DNA of 44,076 nucleotides, from assembly GCF_000423565.1 (NCBI RefSeq), contig NZ_AUIF01000060.1, positions 1-44,076 of the forward strand, given 5' to 3'. The notes beneath the pieces are model-generated. The model was given only the letters and a program-made list of their open reading frames with translations, was not told the DNA's origin and searched no databases. The position numbers were made by a program, and so were the translations under genes. The stretch comes from Runella zeae DSM 19591. GTDB lineage: Bacteria; Bacteroidota; Bacteroidia; Cytophagales; Spirosomataceae. Below, piece by piece: positions 1 through 6,654 of the stretch; the first letter of the stretch is position 1, and every line of letters begins with the position of its first letter.

Positions 1-238
1 GAGACTTTTGGTGGGTGGTGAGGCCATTGACCTTGACCATGATTTTAGATAAGGCAGGAAGCAAAATGCCAAAATAAAAGGCCGACAATGCCAATCCTAC
101 CAAGACAAAAACCCAAAAAACAATCCAGAAAAAAGAGGTTGAGCGTTCTTCTTTGGGGGTTTCTTCGTCAGCTTGAGCGTAAGAGGGTTGCAGCGGAGGC
201 ATTTGCTGAAAATACTGATTTTGAAGTTGCTGATTCAT
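1..238 (-). CDS. Partial one-pass membrane protein of the integrated element
   Basis: The gene starts at 238 and runs off the left edge, so only 79 codons are visible. The first 33 residues are rich in Gln, Pro and acidic residues. A strongly hydrophobic segment (about residues 35-63, rich in Phe, Trp, Val and Leu) follows and then a basic stretch. There is no cleavable-signal pattern, so an N-in anchored protein is likely. The start overlaps the stop of the upstream gene by ATGA, making it the last visible gene of a six-gene coupled operon that includes a P-loop ATPase. I do not recognise the family. Small membrane proteins beside a packaging-type ATPase are common in membrane-containing or filamentous phages, but that role is inference. 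Confidence 0.6.
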   Translation of the reverse strand, partial: MNQQLQNQYFQQMPPLQPSYAQADEETPKEERSTSFFWIVFWVFVLVGLALSAFYFGILLPALSKIMVKVNGLTTHQKS

Positions 239-489
239 GGTTTTTTTGTGCGGTTTTGGATGGCAAAATTGATTTCGGTAAGGATTCTTTCGAGTTCGAT
301 TGCTACAAACTCATGGGGGAGGTTGGACTGTACGCTAAAGAGTTCTCCCTTGCCCAAGTGGTACAAAGCCACCACCGTAACGGGCGTTTCGGGATTTTTT
401 TTCAGGTGCTTGAGGCTGCTTTGTGCCTCTTTCCGCATGGCTTCTAATACTTCGAGGCTCGTTTTTGAAAGGTCGTCGGTGAAGGTCAT
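235..489 (-). CDS. Small hypothetical protein in ATPase operon (84 aa)
   Basis: Eighty-four residues, mostly charged and helical, with no membrane segment or signal peptide. The first third (residues 5-30) looks amphipathic. Its ATG overlaps the TGA of the ATPase gene and its own TGA overlaps the next start, so it is translationally coupled on both sides. This coupling is the main evidence that it is real, since the opposite strand also carries open frames here. I do not recognise a family. Any role would be tied to the ATPase and the membrane protein on either side. Confidence 0.55.
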   Translation of the reverse strand: MTFTDDLSKTSLEVLEAMRKEAQSSLKHLKKNPETPVTVVALYHLGKGELFSVQSNLPHEFVAIELERILTEINFAIQNRTKKP

Positions 490-1187
490 TGGAGGTATTT
501 GTTTTTGTAAGAAAAAGGGAAATAGTCTTCGCCTCGGTGAATCGTAAAGTCACCGTTTGAGTCAGGAATCCAGATTTCATCATCTTCGGTGTCGTAGATA
601 CGGGTAGCCCATTTTTGGTTGGATTCGAGCGTGTAGTTTTCCCTAATCACTTCGGTGAGCAAATGCCCTATTTCGCGCCTTGCAATGAGCTTTAGGGGTA
701 GGTTTTCGGGGTCGTCTACCGTCTGCTTGAGGATGTACATATTGGCTTGTTCGAGCAGGGCGGGGGCGATTTCGCGGATGCTGTGGGCTTGAAAAATCAG
801 CTCATTGCCGTTGTTTTTGGGCGTTTTGAGGAGTTTTTCGCGGGCTATGGTAAGATTTCCCCGAAAAAGCACCCCACAATCATCAAAAAGGATACTGCTT
901 TTGCTGACGTGATGGGTCACGGCCTCACAAAATTCGTCAATCTCTACGCCCCTCACGATGCCGCGTATGGGTTCTTGTTGCAGGGGTAGTAGATAGATGA
1001 TTTGCTCTAAGGTGAGGGGAATTAAGTTGTGGGTGTTGTAACTAGAGTTGTTGGTATGGTCATACACAAGAATATGCTTGCGTACTGACCCCCTAATTGA
1101 AAATTCAGTAGCCAACTGCAAGGCGGTGTAGGTTTTGCCCACATTTCGCTTACCCACGGCAAGCCATATATTACCCTTTGCGTTCAT
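486..1187 (-). CDS. P-loop ATPase, packaging/extrusion-type candidate
   Basis: A 233-residue P-loop ATPase. Walker A is GKRNVGKT at residues 12-19, almost at the N-terminus. A Walker B-like strand ILFDD lies at about 99-103. It is followed by a conserved-looking FQAHSIREI segment (132-140) with a polar Gln, as expected after Walker B in the HerA/FtsK superfamily, to which phage packaging ATPases (A32/PRD1 P9 type) and filamentous-phage Zot/pI proteins belong. There is no membrane segment, which argues against classical Zot/pI. It is coupled by one- to four-base overlaps to a proline-rich protein upstream and a small protein downstream. What is seen is a P-loop ATPase in a phage-like operon; the genome-packaging role is inference. 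A ParA-like or mobilisation ATPase is the alternative. Confidence 0.6.
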   Translation of the reverse strand: MNAKGNIWLAVGKRNVGKTYTALQLATEFSIRGSVRKHILVYDHTNNSSYNTHNLIPLTLEQIIYLLPLQQEPIRGIVRGVEIDEFCEAVTHHVSKSSILFDDCGVLFRGNLTIAREKLLKTPKNNGNELIFQAHSIREIAPALLEQANMYILKQTVDDPENLPLKLIARREIGHLLTEVIRENYTLESNQKWATRIYDTEDDEIWIPDSNGDFTIHRGEDYFPFSYKNKYLQ

Positions 1188-1981
1188 TACTTTTTCTTAG
1201 AAAATTTGTTTTTGACACTGCCCACCGCACCCGATATTTTTTCTACAATGACCTCCTTACCTGATTCTACAATCTCGGCTCCCGTGAGAAGAATGTAGTT
1301 TTTGAGAAAATCTCTAGGGTCTTCGAGGCGGAGTTCACCCCGCTCGTTCAAGTCCCACATCTCCTGAAAAATGAGTTCTTCGTAGATATTGCGCATATCA
1401 TCATCGGAAAGAATGTGCGTTTTGGATTGCTCAATAGTCCTTCTTTTCTCGACTGCTTTGCGCATGGTCGGAATCATTGCAAGCTCTTCTTGGGTAAGGG
1501 TGGTGTCGAGTTTTTCGGCTCTTTCTACCATCTCTACCATTGCATTGGTAGCGGCCAAGGCACCCACGAGACTACGGGCAAATCTACCTGCGGTTTCGAC
1601 GTACTTGAGGTTGACGGTGGCTTTCCATTTGGCCATGCTGCGCATCTTTTCCTCGTCCACTTTGTAGCGTGGGGGCGGTGGGGGTGGCATGTAAGGCGTA
1701 GGCATTCCATACATAGGTTGGGAAGGATAGGCATACATTGGCGGCATCGGTGCTTGACGCGGAAATTGCTCAGCTGCCACCGCATTTGGCGGCGGTACTG
1801 GAGCTTGAAAGATGGGGGTAGGCGCTTGATAAGCCTCTGGTGGGGTGGGTGGCGTACTTGGCGGGGGAAGCTCGGCAGGCTTTTCGGCGAGGATTTTTGA
1901 AAAGGCGGTTTTGGCCGTGTCCAAAGTATCCTGTGCCACTGCGCCTAACCACTGATCGCGAAGGTTTTGAAATTGATTCAT
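1187..1981 (-). CDS. Proline-rich protein with helical C-terminal domain (264 aa)
   Basis: Residues about 36-105 are very rich in Pro, Ala, Tyr and Met, with runs such as PPPPPP, so this part should be a disordered linker. Residues 110-264 are a charged helical domain containing a weakly hydrophobic Ala/Val/Met helix (about 135-150) and a very basic end (KNKFSKKK). There is no signal peptide. The start overlaps the upstream stop by ATGA and the stop is immediately next to the ATPase start. A linker joining a short N-terminal helix to a helical domain suits a scaffold or DNA-binding accessory for the ATPase. No family is recognised, so this is inference. Confidence 0.6.
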   Translation of the reverse strand: MNQFQNLRDQWLGAVAQDTLDTAKTAFSKILAEKPAELPPPSTPPTPPEAYQAPTPIFQAPVPPPNAVAAEQFPRQAPMPPMYAYPSQPMYGMPTPYMPPPPPPRYKVDEEKMRSMAKWKATVNLKYVETAGRFARSLVGALAATNAMVEMVERAEKLDTTLTQEELAMIPTMRKAVEKRRTIEQSKTHILSDDDMRNIYEELIFQEMWDLNERGELRLEDPRDFLKNYILLTGAEIVESGKEVIVEKISGAVGSVKNKFSKKK

Positions 1982-2379
1982 CGGTTGAATCGGTTTATGA
2001 ATTTGGAGAAGAATTTAGAAAGGCCGTCTACTAGCTTCATTTTGAGCCAATCGAAGGCTTTACCCTTGGTTTCGTCGATGATTCGACGGGCTTTTTGGGC
2101 GGTATTTTCGCGCTTGAGCAAGCGTTGGATTTCGTTAGAAATATAGGGTCTCATCCATTCCTGTATGGCTTCGGGGTTGGCATTGAGAAGTCCCATTTTG
2201 GCAAAGGTGTCGGTCAATAACCTCAACTGAACCTCGTTTTGAATGGTCGTTAGGGGGAATTGTTGGCGGAATTTGAGAGCCTCAATGGCATCCCGAAAAA
2301 AAGTCTGCGCTTCTTCTTCGGTAAACTCCCCAAAATCGTAGGTAATCACCTTTTCTTGGTTGACGATGACAAGTCTCAT
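1978..2379 (-). CDS. Hypothetical protein in ATPase operon (133 aa)
   Basis: The start is placed at ATG 2379 because it forms an ATGA overlap with the TGA of the upstream gene. An in-frame TTG twelve bases earlier is possible but less likely. The protein begins with a beta-rich stretch (MRLVIVNQEKVITYDFGEF), continues with charged helices and ends in a basic amphipathic tail rich in Lys, Phe and Arg. No membrane segment or known motif is seen. Its place as second gene of the operon, between a ribbon-helix-helix-like protein and the proline-rich protein, is the only functional hint. Confidence 0.55.
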   Translation of the reverse strand: MRLVIVNQEKVITYDFGEFTEEEAQTFFRDAIEALKFRQQFPLTTIQNEVQLRLLTDTFAKMGLLNANPEAIQEWMRPYISNEIQRLLKRENTAQKARRIIDETKGKAFDWLKMKLVDGLSKFFSKFINRFNR

Positions 2380-2768
2380 GAAGTGGGGCAAAAGGTTAGA
2401 AAATGGGTGATGATTTCGGTCGTGTTGAGGGCAATACTTCCGCTCTGCAAGCCTTGGGCTAGGCTCTTGATAGCGGCCTTAATCGAAGGATTGGAAAAGG
2501 CTTGGTAGGCTTCTTGCTGTGGGGTGAGTGCGGCAGGTGGTGGGGGTGGTGGTGGAGCAATGGCGTTAGGTGTAGGCGTAGTGTCAGGGTCAAATCCTTC
2601 AATGAGGACTTTTCTTACAATGCTGTTAATGCCTTCGCCACTCTCTTCTACCTTCTGGTCAATAGCATCTCTAAGTGATTGAGAGATTCGTAAACTTAGC
2701 AATTGCGTGTTGGCTTCCAAAAGCCAAGGGTGTTTGGTTAGGGCTACGAGGGAAGGTTGACTAATCAT
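2376..2768 (-). CDS. Ribbon-helix-helix-like DNA-binding protein, operon leader
   Basis: A 130-residue protein. Residues about 24-55 have the RHH pattern: a short strand (LLSLRIS), helix one (QSLRDAIDQKVEESG) and helix two (NSIVRKVLIEGF). RHH proteins (MetJ/Arc/ParG/CopG type) bind DNA as dimers through the strand. A proline linker (runs of P at about 70-78) leads to a second helical domain. It is the first gene of the leftward operon, and its promoter region is the dense GTTAC/GTAAC palindrome cluster, so autoregulation or partition-type binding there is a natural inference. The RHH call rests on pattern only. Confidence 0.55.
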   Translation of the reverse strand: MISQPSLVALTKHPWLLEANTQLLSLRISQSLRDAIDQKVEESGEGINSIVRKVLIEGFDPDTTPTPNAIAPPPPPPPAALTPQQEAYQAFSNPSIKAAIKSLAQGLQSGSIALNTTEIITHFLTFCPTS

Positions 2769-2809
2769 CTTTATAAGAAATAGTTTTCCGAAAGATGCAG
2801 TACAAAAAA

Positions 2810-2949
2810 TGTGTTACGTGATGTAACCCTTACGTAACATGAGGTTTTATCACGTAACCTCACATAAAAAACACGTTACATATTATACGCATGGGAGGTT
2901 ACGTAACATACGTTACATGATGTTACGTGGCTGTAACATCATGTAACGT
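2810..2949. repeat. Dense GTTAC/GTAAC palindrome cluster
   Basis: About eleven copies of GTTAC or its complement GTAAC occur in 140 bases, most extended to TTACGTAA, CACGTAAC or ATGTTAC. The right part is a perfect inverted repeat: GTTACATGATGTTAC at 2912-2926 and its exact complement at 2933-2947, with a six-base loop; the pairing extends one base pair into AC/GT on each side. The cluster fills the gap between the leftward ATPase operon (start 2768) and a rightward small gene (start 3012). A TATAAT-like box lies at about 2984-2990. It could be an operator array, a replication origin (iterons) or a centromere-like partition site. Confidence 0.75.
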
Positions 2950-3011
2950 TTTTAAATATTACTATTTTGAGGTAAATTGCGACTATAATACAGTCACCTA
3001 CTAAGGAAGCT

Positions 3012-3227
3012 ATGTTACCAACTGCCTCAACTCTTTCGCTAGATAATTCTTGGATGTTTAAGGAGGTTAATGAGAAATTTCTGACTCGAAATGAAATTTA
3101 TGGCGACCACTACGCACGTCATAAAATGGCCTACATCCGAAAAACCTTGAACCTAAAACAAATCACCATTCGTACCTTTGCGGAGTTTTACCGCATTGAT
3201 GTTTGGTTGTTTTATGGCAAGAAGTAG
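3012..3227 (+). CDS. Small hypothetical protein divergent from ATPase operon (71 aa)
   Basis: Seventy-one residues, basic and helical, without a signal or membrane segment. The C-terminal half (QITIRTFAEFYRIDVWLF) could be a helix-turn-helix, but the match is weak. It is transcribed away from the ATPase operon across the GTTAC/GTAAC cluster and ends four bases before the convergent PIN toxin gene. A likely promoter with a TATAAT-like box lies just upstream. A small regulator or replication accessory is plausible. It is one of only two rightward genes in the element, the other being the repressor. Confidence 0.5.
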   Translation: MLPTASTLSLDNSWMFKEVNEKFLTRNEIYGDHYARHKMAYIRKTLNLKQITIRTFAEFYRIDVWLFYGKK

Positions 3228-3231
3228 AGGT

Positions 3232-3609
3232 TTACCTATTACTTAAAAGTATCAAATCAATCATGGAAGCACTCTTAAATTTTGTTTCGCTGCTTATCAA
3301 TGGCAGATTAAGCCACTGAGCCGTAGCTACAATAATGGCATCCATAAGTTTGAGGGAAGTGGAGAGTCGTGTTTTAATGGCTAAAGTCTTGACTTGTTCA
3401 TTAAGGTCAAAAATCAGGAGTTGTTCCAACAAAGCCTTTATTAGCTTACGTTCTGAGGCTGTCATGTTTTTTTTGCACTGTATTTCCATTTCCGTGATGA
3501 TTGATATGCAGGGGGTTTTGTCACCAAGGATGATTTTAACAGCCATATCCCCTTCCAACAAACGGATAAGAGCGTTGGTATCTAGCAATATGTATTCTTC
3601 TTTATTCAC
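3232..3609 (-). CDS. PIN-domain ribonuclease toxin (VapC-like)
   Basis: A 125-residue PIN domain, the full length of VapC toxins. Acidic residues expected to bind metal are visible: Asp10 in LLDTNALI, Glu40 in IITEMEI and Asp90 in KLMDAIIVATA. Such toxins are RNases that cut tRNA or rRNA when freed from their antitoxin. The start lies inside the 3' end of the small upstream gene (eight-base overlap), the usual antitoxin-toxin layout. Here it probably acts as a stability module for the integrated element. Confidence in the family is high; the target RNA is unknown. Confidence 0.85.
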   Translation of the reverse strand: MNKEEYILLDTNALIRLLEGDMAVKIILGDKTPCISIITEMEIQCKKNMTASERKLIKALLEQLLIFDLNEQVKTLAIKTRLSTSLKLMDAIIVATAQWLNLPLISSETKFKSASMIDLILLSNR

Positions 3610-3763
3610 CTCTTAACTCACGTTGAAATTTCAAGGAGTCTTCTCCCCACTTGATTTTACCGAAGAACTTATCTACGTCAAATTTTTTAGTAGGCTTTTT
3701 GAGTTTGCCTAAAGCCTCTTCTATCTGCTTTTTGGTGGCGTTAGGTTTGATGATAACAGTCAT
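3602..3763 (-). CDS. Antitoxin of the PIN toxin pair
   Basis: The start is taken at ATG 3763, giving 53 residues (MTVIIKPNATKKQIEEALGK onward); the longer open frame upstream has no supporting features. The product has a short strand-helix N-terminus, as in small AbrB-like or other type II antitoxins of Bacteroidota, and a charged C-terminal half (FGKIKWGEDSLKFQREL) that would wrap around the toxin. It overlaps the PIN toxin gene by eight bases. It is expected to neutralise the toxin and repress the pair's own promoter. Confidence 0.7.
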   Translation of the reverse strand: MTVIIKPNATKKQIEEALGKLKKPTKKFDVDKFFGKIKWGEDSLKFQRELRGE

Positions 3764-3836
3764 GGTTGTAAGTATTTTAATTTCACTCACCAAAATTACA
3801 AATTTCATTTGACAATTCATGGCAAGATACATCATT

Positions 3837-3862
3837 CTCCCTTTGTACGTTCCCAAAGGGAG
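3837..3862. other. Hairpin upstream of the toxin-antitoxin genes
   Basis: CTCCCTTTG (3837-3845) pairs perfectly with CAAAGGGAG (3854-3862) across an eight-base loop; a T-run follows on the + strand at 3871-3876. It lies between the antitoxin start and the stop of the upstream minus-strand gene. It could be a terminator, or an operator for the antitoxin. Confidence 0.4.
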
Positions 3863-3875
3863 AGTGTATGTTTTT

Positions 3876-4085
3876 TCATTTATTATCCTGCCAAATGCCC
3901 TGAATAGCCTCAAACTTAGCTTGGGCTTGGACTATTTCTATGGTTACTTCGAGGAGTTGGTCGGCAAAATTGGGAAGGCATTCGGCTAACCCTATTGCCT
4001 TTTTTTTCAAGATTTGAATGACTTCTAGTTGGTCGGTGTAGGCTTTTCGATATGCCTCTCTGGTCAAGGTTATTTTATCAGGCAT
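3876..4085 (-). CDS. Small hypothetical protein (69 aa)
   Basis: Sixty-nine residues forming what looks like two long helices (ITLTREAYRKAYTDQLEVIQ and then a hydrophobic Ile/Leu/Val helix to residue 60), so a helical hairpin or coiled coil is likely. No membrane segment is seen. The start lies within the 3' end of the membrane microprotein gene just upstream (16-base overlap), suggesting coupling. No family is recognised. Confidence 0.45.
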   Translation of the reverse strand: MPDKITLTREAYRKAYTDQLEVIQILKKKAIGLAECLPNFADQLLEVTIEIVQAQAKFEAIQGIWQDNK

Positions 4086-4168
4086 GGCAGGAGTTGTTTT
4101 AGGATTATCACCAATAGTAGCAGGAAGGCCAATATGCCCACTACCGAAAATAAGGTATTGGTTTTCAT
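4070..4168 (-). CDS. Membrane microprotein (32 aa)
   Basis: A 32-residue frame starting at ATG 4168: MKTNTLFSVVGILAFLLLLV and then IILKQLLPCLIK. Nearly the whole length is one hydrophobic helix with a Lys near each end. It overlaps the next gene by 16 bases, in line with the tight packing of the element. Such peptides in phage-like elements can be holin-like, lysis-modulating or virion membrane proteins, but nothing here distinguishes these. Its small size limits confidence that it is expressed. Confidence 0.45.
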   Translation of the reverse strand: MKTNTLFSVVGILAFLLLLVIILKQLLPCLIK

Positions 4169-4181
4169 AGGAATTTATTGA

Positions 4182-4430
4182 TTAAAGTAATTCTTCATCT
4201 GAGGGGTAGTTTTCATACTCAATGTATTGTATGGTGAGCGTTTTTTGAACGTATGACTTTGACCAACTGGCTAGTCTGCAAATGAGTTTGTAATAGAACC
4301 GTTGCAGTTTCCACTTTGCATGATTGGATTGGTAATGAGCATAGGTATGCAGGTCAAGCGACAATTGTTTAAAGCGTTTCAATACCTCTATTTTGAGGTA
4401 TAGCTGATACTTCTCTTTCCGTATGTTCAT
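4182..4430 (-). CDS. Small basic hypothetical protein (82 aa)
   Basis: Eighty-two residues, rich in Lys, Tyr, Gln and Arg in the first 60 and acidic at the end (YENYPSDEELL). It is probably helical and cytoplasmic, and may bind nucleic acid through its basic part. Its first 62 bases overlap the 3' end of the DUF3850-like gene in another frame, which is longer than the other overlaps here, so one of the two ends may be misjudged. No family is recognised. Confidence 0.4.
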   Translation of the reverse strand: MNIRKEKYQLYLKIEVLKRFKQLSLDLHTYAHYQSNHAKWKLQRFYYKLICRLASWSKSYVQKTLTIQYIEYENYPSDEELL

Positions 4431-4680
4431 GATTTTGGAGGTTTTTTAAGGATAAAATGCAAAAGCCTTTTTTGATTCCGAATCTTTCCCCCTCTAGCTT
4501 AAAGGAGATTTCGGCAGTGATATAAAATTTGCTATAGGACTGGAGTACTGAAGAATATTCGACCAAATGTAAGGTGTCTCCTACTTGAAAGTTACGGTCG
4601 TCTTTTCGTGCCTCAAACAGTTTGTTTCGGTTCCATATGGCCCAAAAGTATAAGGGCTCGGTTTTTAGTATGTGTGTCAT
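4369..4680 (-). CDS. DUF3850/ASCH-like protein
   Basis: The N-terminus has the DUF3850 pattern: HILKTEPLYFWAIWNRNKLFEARKDDRNFQVGD, compared with the family's H-LK--P--F-A---G-K-FE-RK-DR-F-VGD layout, followed by L-L-EY and a C-terminal GFCILSL strand (sequence positions about 3-85). DUF3850 is related to ASCH/PUA-like folds that bind RNA or modified nucleotides and is frequent in phages and plasmids. The last 20 residues overlap the next gene's start. The family call is from pattern; the function in the element is unknown. Confidence 0.6.
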   Translation of the reverse strand: MTHILKTEPLYFWAIWNRNKLFEARKDDRNFQVGDTLHLVEYSSVLQSYSKFYITAEISFKLEGERFGIKKGFCILSLKNLQNHEHTEREVSAIPQNRGIETL

Positions 4681-4698
4681 GGAGTAGTCGTTTTAGGG

Positions 4699-5007
4699 TT
4701 ATTTCATTAAGATTTTAAAGGCTTTTTTGACTAGATTGATATTCTCTTCGAGTTTTTGGTATTTCTCCTCAAACTCATTTCGCCAACGGTAATAGTCTCG
4801 GTATTGTTCTTCAGACTTCTTTTGAAGTGCTTGATACGCTTTTTTGGTACAGTCGTAGTCTTTGATGATGTATTCGATGACACTCTGACCCGTTTTGATG
4901 CCTTCTTTTTCCATGACTTCGTTCATGATGTTGACGAGTTCAGGTTTTTCGTTCATATCACGGAGTGTGATAGTCTTGAAGTCCTTTTTTTCTGAATTTG
5001 CTATCAT
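4699..5007 (-). CDS. Coiled-coil hypothetical protein (102 aa)
   Basis: The start is placed at ATG 5007 (MIANSEKKDFKTITLRDM). The longer frame to 5052 would read through a hairpin and is not favoured. Residues 25-50 (INIMNEVMEK-type helix and SVIEYIIKDY) could be a small DNA-binding or dimerisation unit, and residues 55-100 are a charged, Tyr/Glu/Lys-rich coiled coil. The first codons contain GATAGCAAA, a motif repeated twice more just upstream and again in the accessory island near the right end of the window. Confidence 0.5.
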   Translation of the reverse strand: MIANSEKKDFKTITLRDMNEKPELVNIMNEVMEKEGIKTGQSVIEYIIKDYDCTKKAYQALQKKSEEQYRDYYRWRNEFEEKYQKLEENINLVKKAFKILMK

Positions 5008-5024
5008 TTTTTTAGGTTGGTTTG

Positions 5025-5140
5025 GCTGATGCAGCTCTGCTCCGTCGCGCATCAGCGATTAGTGCATTTATTTTGCTATCAAAATGGACGCTGCGGCGCT
5101 GTCCAGGCTTCACGATCAATAGGTATTTTGCTATCAAAAT
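5025..5140. repeat. Hairpin plus exact 16-bp direct repeat in gene gap
   Basis: GCTGATGC (5025-5032) pairs with GCATCAGC (5049-5056). The near-palindrome ATTTTGCTATCAAAAT then occurs twice, exactly, at 5070-5085 and 5125-5140, 55 bases apart, with a GC-rich GGAC/GTCC hairpin between. This occupies the gap between the methylase stop and the next gene. A promoter/operator pair or a small inserted repeat unit are both possible. Confidence 0.6.
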
Positions 5141-5141
5141 T

Positions 5142-5918
5142 TTATAGGAGTTTGATAAGCTTTTCGATGATGGCTTGCCGCTGATGCTTGTGCATCTGAG
5201 CAAAGTTCTTGGCCCAATTCTTTTGTTGCTTTTTGAGCGTTTCGCGTTCTCGGTAGTCCTTGCCGATGTAGTAGGTGTCTTGCAGTTTTTGGGGAGGCTC
5301 GTAGTTCAGGTACATATGCTCGGTGCGAACTTGACCACTTCTTGTAACGGAACTGTAGATAGTTTTCCTCCAATCCGTTAGTCTTTCTTCATACATGGCG
5401 TTTGGGTAGGTGGTGATGCCTATTTGTGCATTTTCAAACTGCAACAACTTCGTAAGAAGTAGCTCATGTTGACCATCTGTAAGTTCGTGCAAATAGCGAT
5501 TGTTAGAAGAACGGGTTGAAAGAGGGTAAGGCGGGTCAACAAAAATGTATGTACCGATAGTATCAGGTAAATATCCCTCCGTTCTCTTGGTTAGAATCTG
5601 GAAGGCAGACCCCCACACCACCCATGCTCCTTCCTCTTCAATAGGTAAAACGTAGACCACAAGGTAATCTAAACTAATAAGGGGCAATTGGAGACTATGG
5701 GCAAGTCGTTTGGCTTGTTTGTGATTTGACTCTATCAGGAATGACCTTTTGGCTTTGTTGGTCAATCTCCTAAAAATAGAGGCATTCCCCGCAAAAATCT
5801 CCCAATAGTCGTGGCATTTCGGTATTTCGTTGATGATAGTCTGATAGACCCCGTCTTGCCCTTTGCCTCCAAAGTAGCTTTTGTCTGAAGCACCGCTTTT
5901 TATGGTGGTAGAAAACAT
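5142..5918 (-). CDS. D12-class N6-adenine DNA methyltransferase (Dam-like)
   Basis: A 258-residue methyltransferase. The catalytic motif DPPY is at residues 128-131 (YIFVDPPYPLS). The SAM-binding motif region is YWEIFAGNASIFR (38-50), and YFGGKG near the N-terminus matches the GGK-type substrate-loop signature of Dam/D12 enzymes. The C-terminal 50 residues form a Lys/Gln-rich helical tail beyond the usual core. Phage D12 methylases act alone to protect the element's DNA from host restriction or to time replication. No cognate endonuclease is nearby in the element, so an orphan methylase is likely. The target sequence is unknown. Confidence 0.85.
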   Translation of the reverse strand: MFSTTIKSGASDKSYFGGKGQDGVYQTIINEIPKCHDYWEIFAGNASIFRRLTNKAKRSFLIESNHKQAKRLAHSLQLPLISLDYLVVYVLPIEEEGAWVVWGSAFQILTKRTEGYLPDTIGTYIFVDPPYPLSTRSSNNRYLHELTDGQHELLLTKLLQFENAQIGITTYPNAMYEERLTDWRKTIYSSVTRSGQVRTEHMYLNYEPPQKLQDTYYIGKDYRERETLKKQQKNWAKNFAQMHKHQRQAIIEKLIKLL

Positions 5919-5922
5919 TGGA

Positions 5923-6315
5923 TTAGGGTTTGTTTTTGACGATGACCATGTTCATGAAGTAGAATTTGAGGTTTTCGACGCTTCCCAAGTGCCTAAACTC
6001 AAACTGTAGTTGTCGTTGGTATTCTTCGAGCTTCATCCCTCTATCAATGCGTGATACAAAGCTGCTGATGCGTGAAAAAGGATAGACGCTGATTGCTTCA
6101 CAAATGGCATACAGGAAGGTTTTCCCTTTGACCTGAATCTCGTAAGTTTCCCCCACTTGGTAAAGGTCAGATTCAGGCAAAAGCACCTGAAAACTATGGT
6201 TAGCGGCCAATTTGTTGTTGTAGTTTTCGCCAAGATTGATTTTGGGAAAGGTCAAAGGTGGCTTGTAACCTTGTTGCTCAAAAAGGTCGATGTGATGGCT
6301 CCATTGGTTGTTCAT
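5923..6315 (-). CDS. Hypothetical ASCH/PUA-like protein (130 aa)
   Basis: One hundred and thirty residues. The middle section (LYQVGETYEIQVKGKTFLYAICEAISVYPFSRI) resembles the strand-rich core of ASCH/PUA-like folds, which have a VG-x-x-Y/F-x-x-x-x-G pattern before a central strand. The C-terminal half is charged and helical, ending in FYFMNMVIVKNKP. It lies between the methylase and a membrane-anchored protein whose 3' end it overlaps by 38 bases. RNA or modified-base binding would follow from the fold, but the similarity is weak. Confidence 0.4.
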   Translation of the reverse strand: MNNQWSHHIDLFEQQGYKPPLTFPKINLGENYNNKLAANHSFQVLLPESDLYQVGETYEIQVKGKTFLYAICEAISVYPFSRISSFVSRIDRGMKLEEYQRQLQFEFRHLGSVENLKFYFMNMVIVKNKP

Positions 6316-6643
6316 TTCGGTAAGGGAGATTGAATTTTACAAAAACAGAATCAGGGATAGCATGAAGTAGCGTTTGAGGGTCGTAGTAGAGCGGATTTCC
6401 ATTGATGTCCTTGGCGAACACGTCTATACGGGCAGGGCTGATGTAGGGCACAGCCTTCACAAAGAAGAGCTTGATTTGTGCGTTTTCGGCAGTGATAACG
6501 GCTTTTATCTCGGTCGAATCTTCGGTACGTTCGACGGCCAAAACCTGACCAATCGGAATGACAGGAGGAGACATAAATAAAGAACCAAGGGTGATGATTC
6601 CAATCACCAAAAAGTAGAGAAAAATGAGTTGGATTCGTTTCAT
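6278..6643 (-). CDS. Membrane-anchored hypothetical protein (121 aa)
   Basis: A single N-terminal hydrophobic segment (residues 5-26: QLIFLYFLVIGIITLGSLFM) is followed by an extracytoplasmic-type domain with alternating strands (PVIPIGQVLAVERTEDSTEI onward to residue 105). Two Lys/Arg precede the helix, so the soluble part should face the periplasm. There is no lipobox and no clear cleavage site. The layout suits a virion membrane or cell-surface component, but no family is recognised. Confidence 0.5.
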   Translation of the reverse strand: MKRIQLIFLYFLVIGIITLGSLFMSPPVIPIGQVLAVERTEDSTEIKAVITAENAQIKLFFVKAVPYISPARIDVFAKDINGNPLYYDPQTLLHAIPDSVFVKFNLPYRNEQPMEPSHRPF

Positions 6644-6654
6644 AGAATGATTGT

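Noticed and set aside
486-1187. Classical Zot/pI of a filamentous phage
   Set aside because: The ATPase lacks the transmembrane helix of pI/Zot, and a methylase and a PIN toxin are unusual for such phages; only the superfamily is claimed.
1415-1900. 161-codon + strand open frame over the proline-rich gene
   Set aside because: It lies opposite a gene that is coupled by overlaps on both sides; the His/Trp/Arg-rich product is a shadow of proline codons.
2810-2949. CRISPR array
   Set aside because: The repeats are 5-8 bases, in both orientations and unevenly spaced, with no spacers of constant length and no cas genes.
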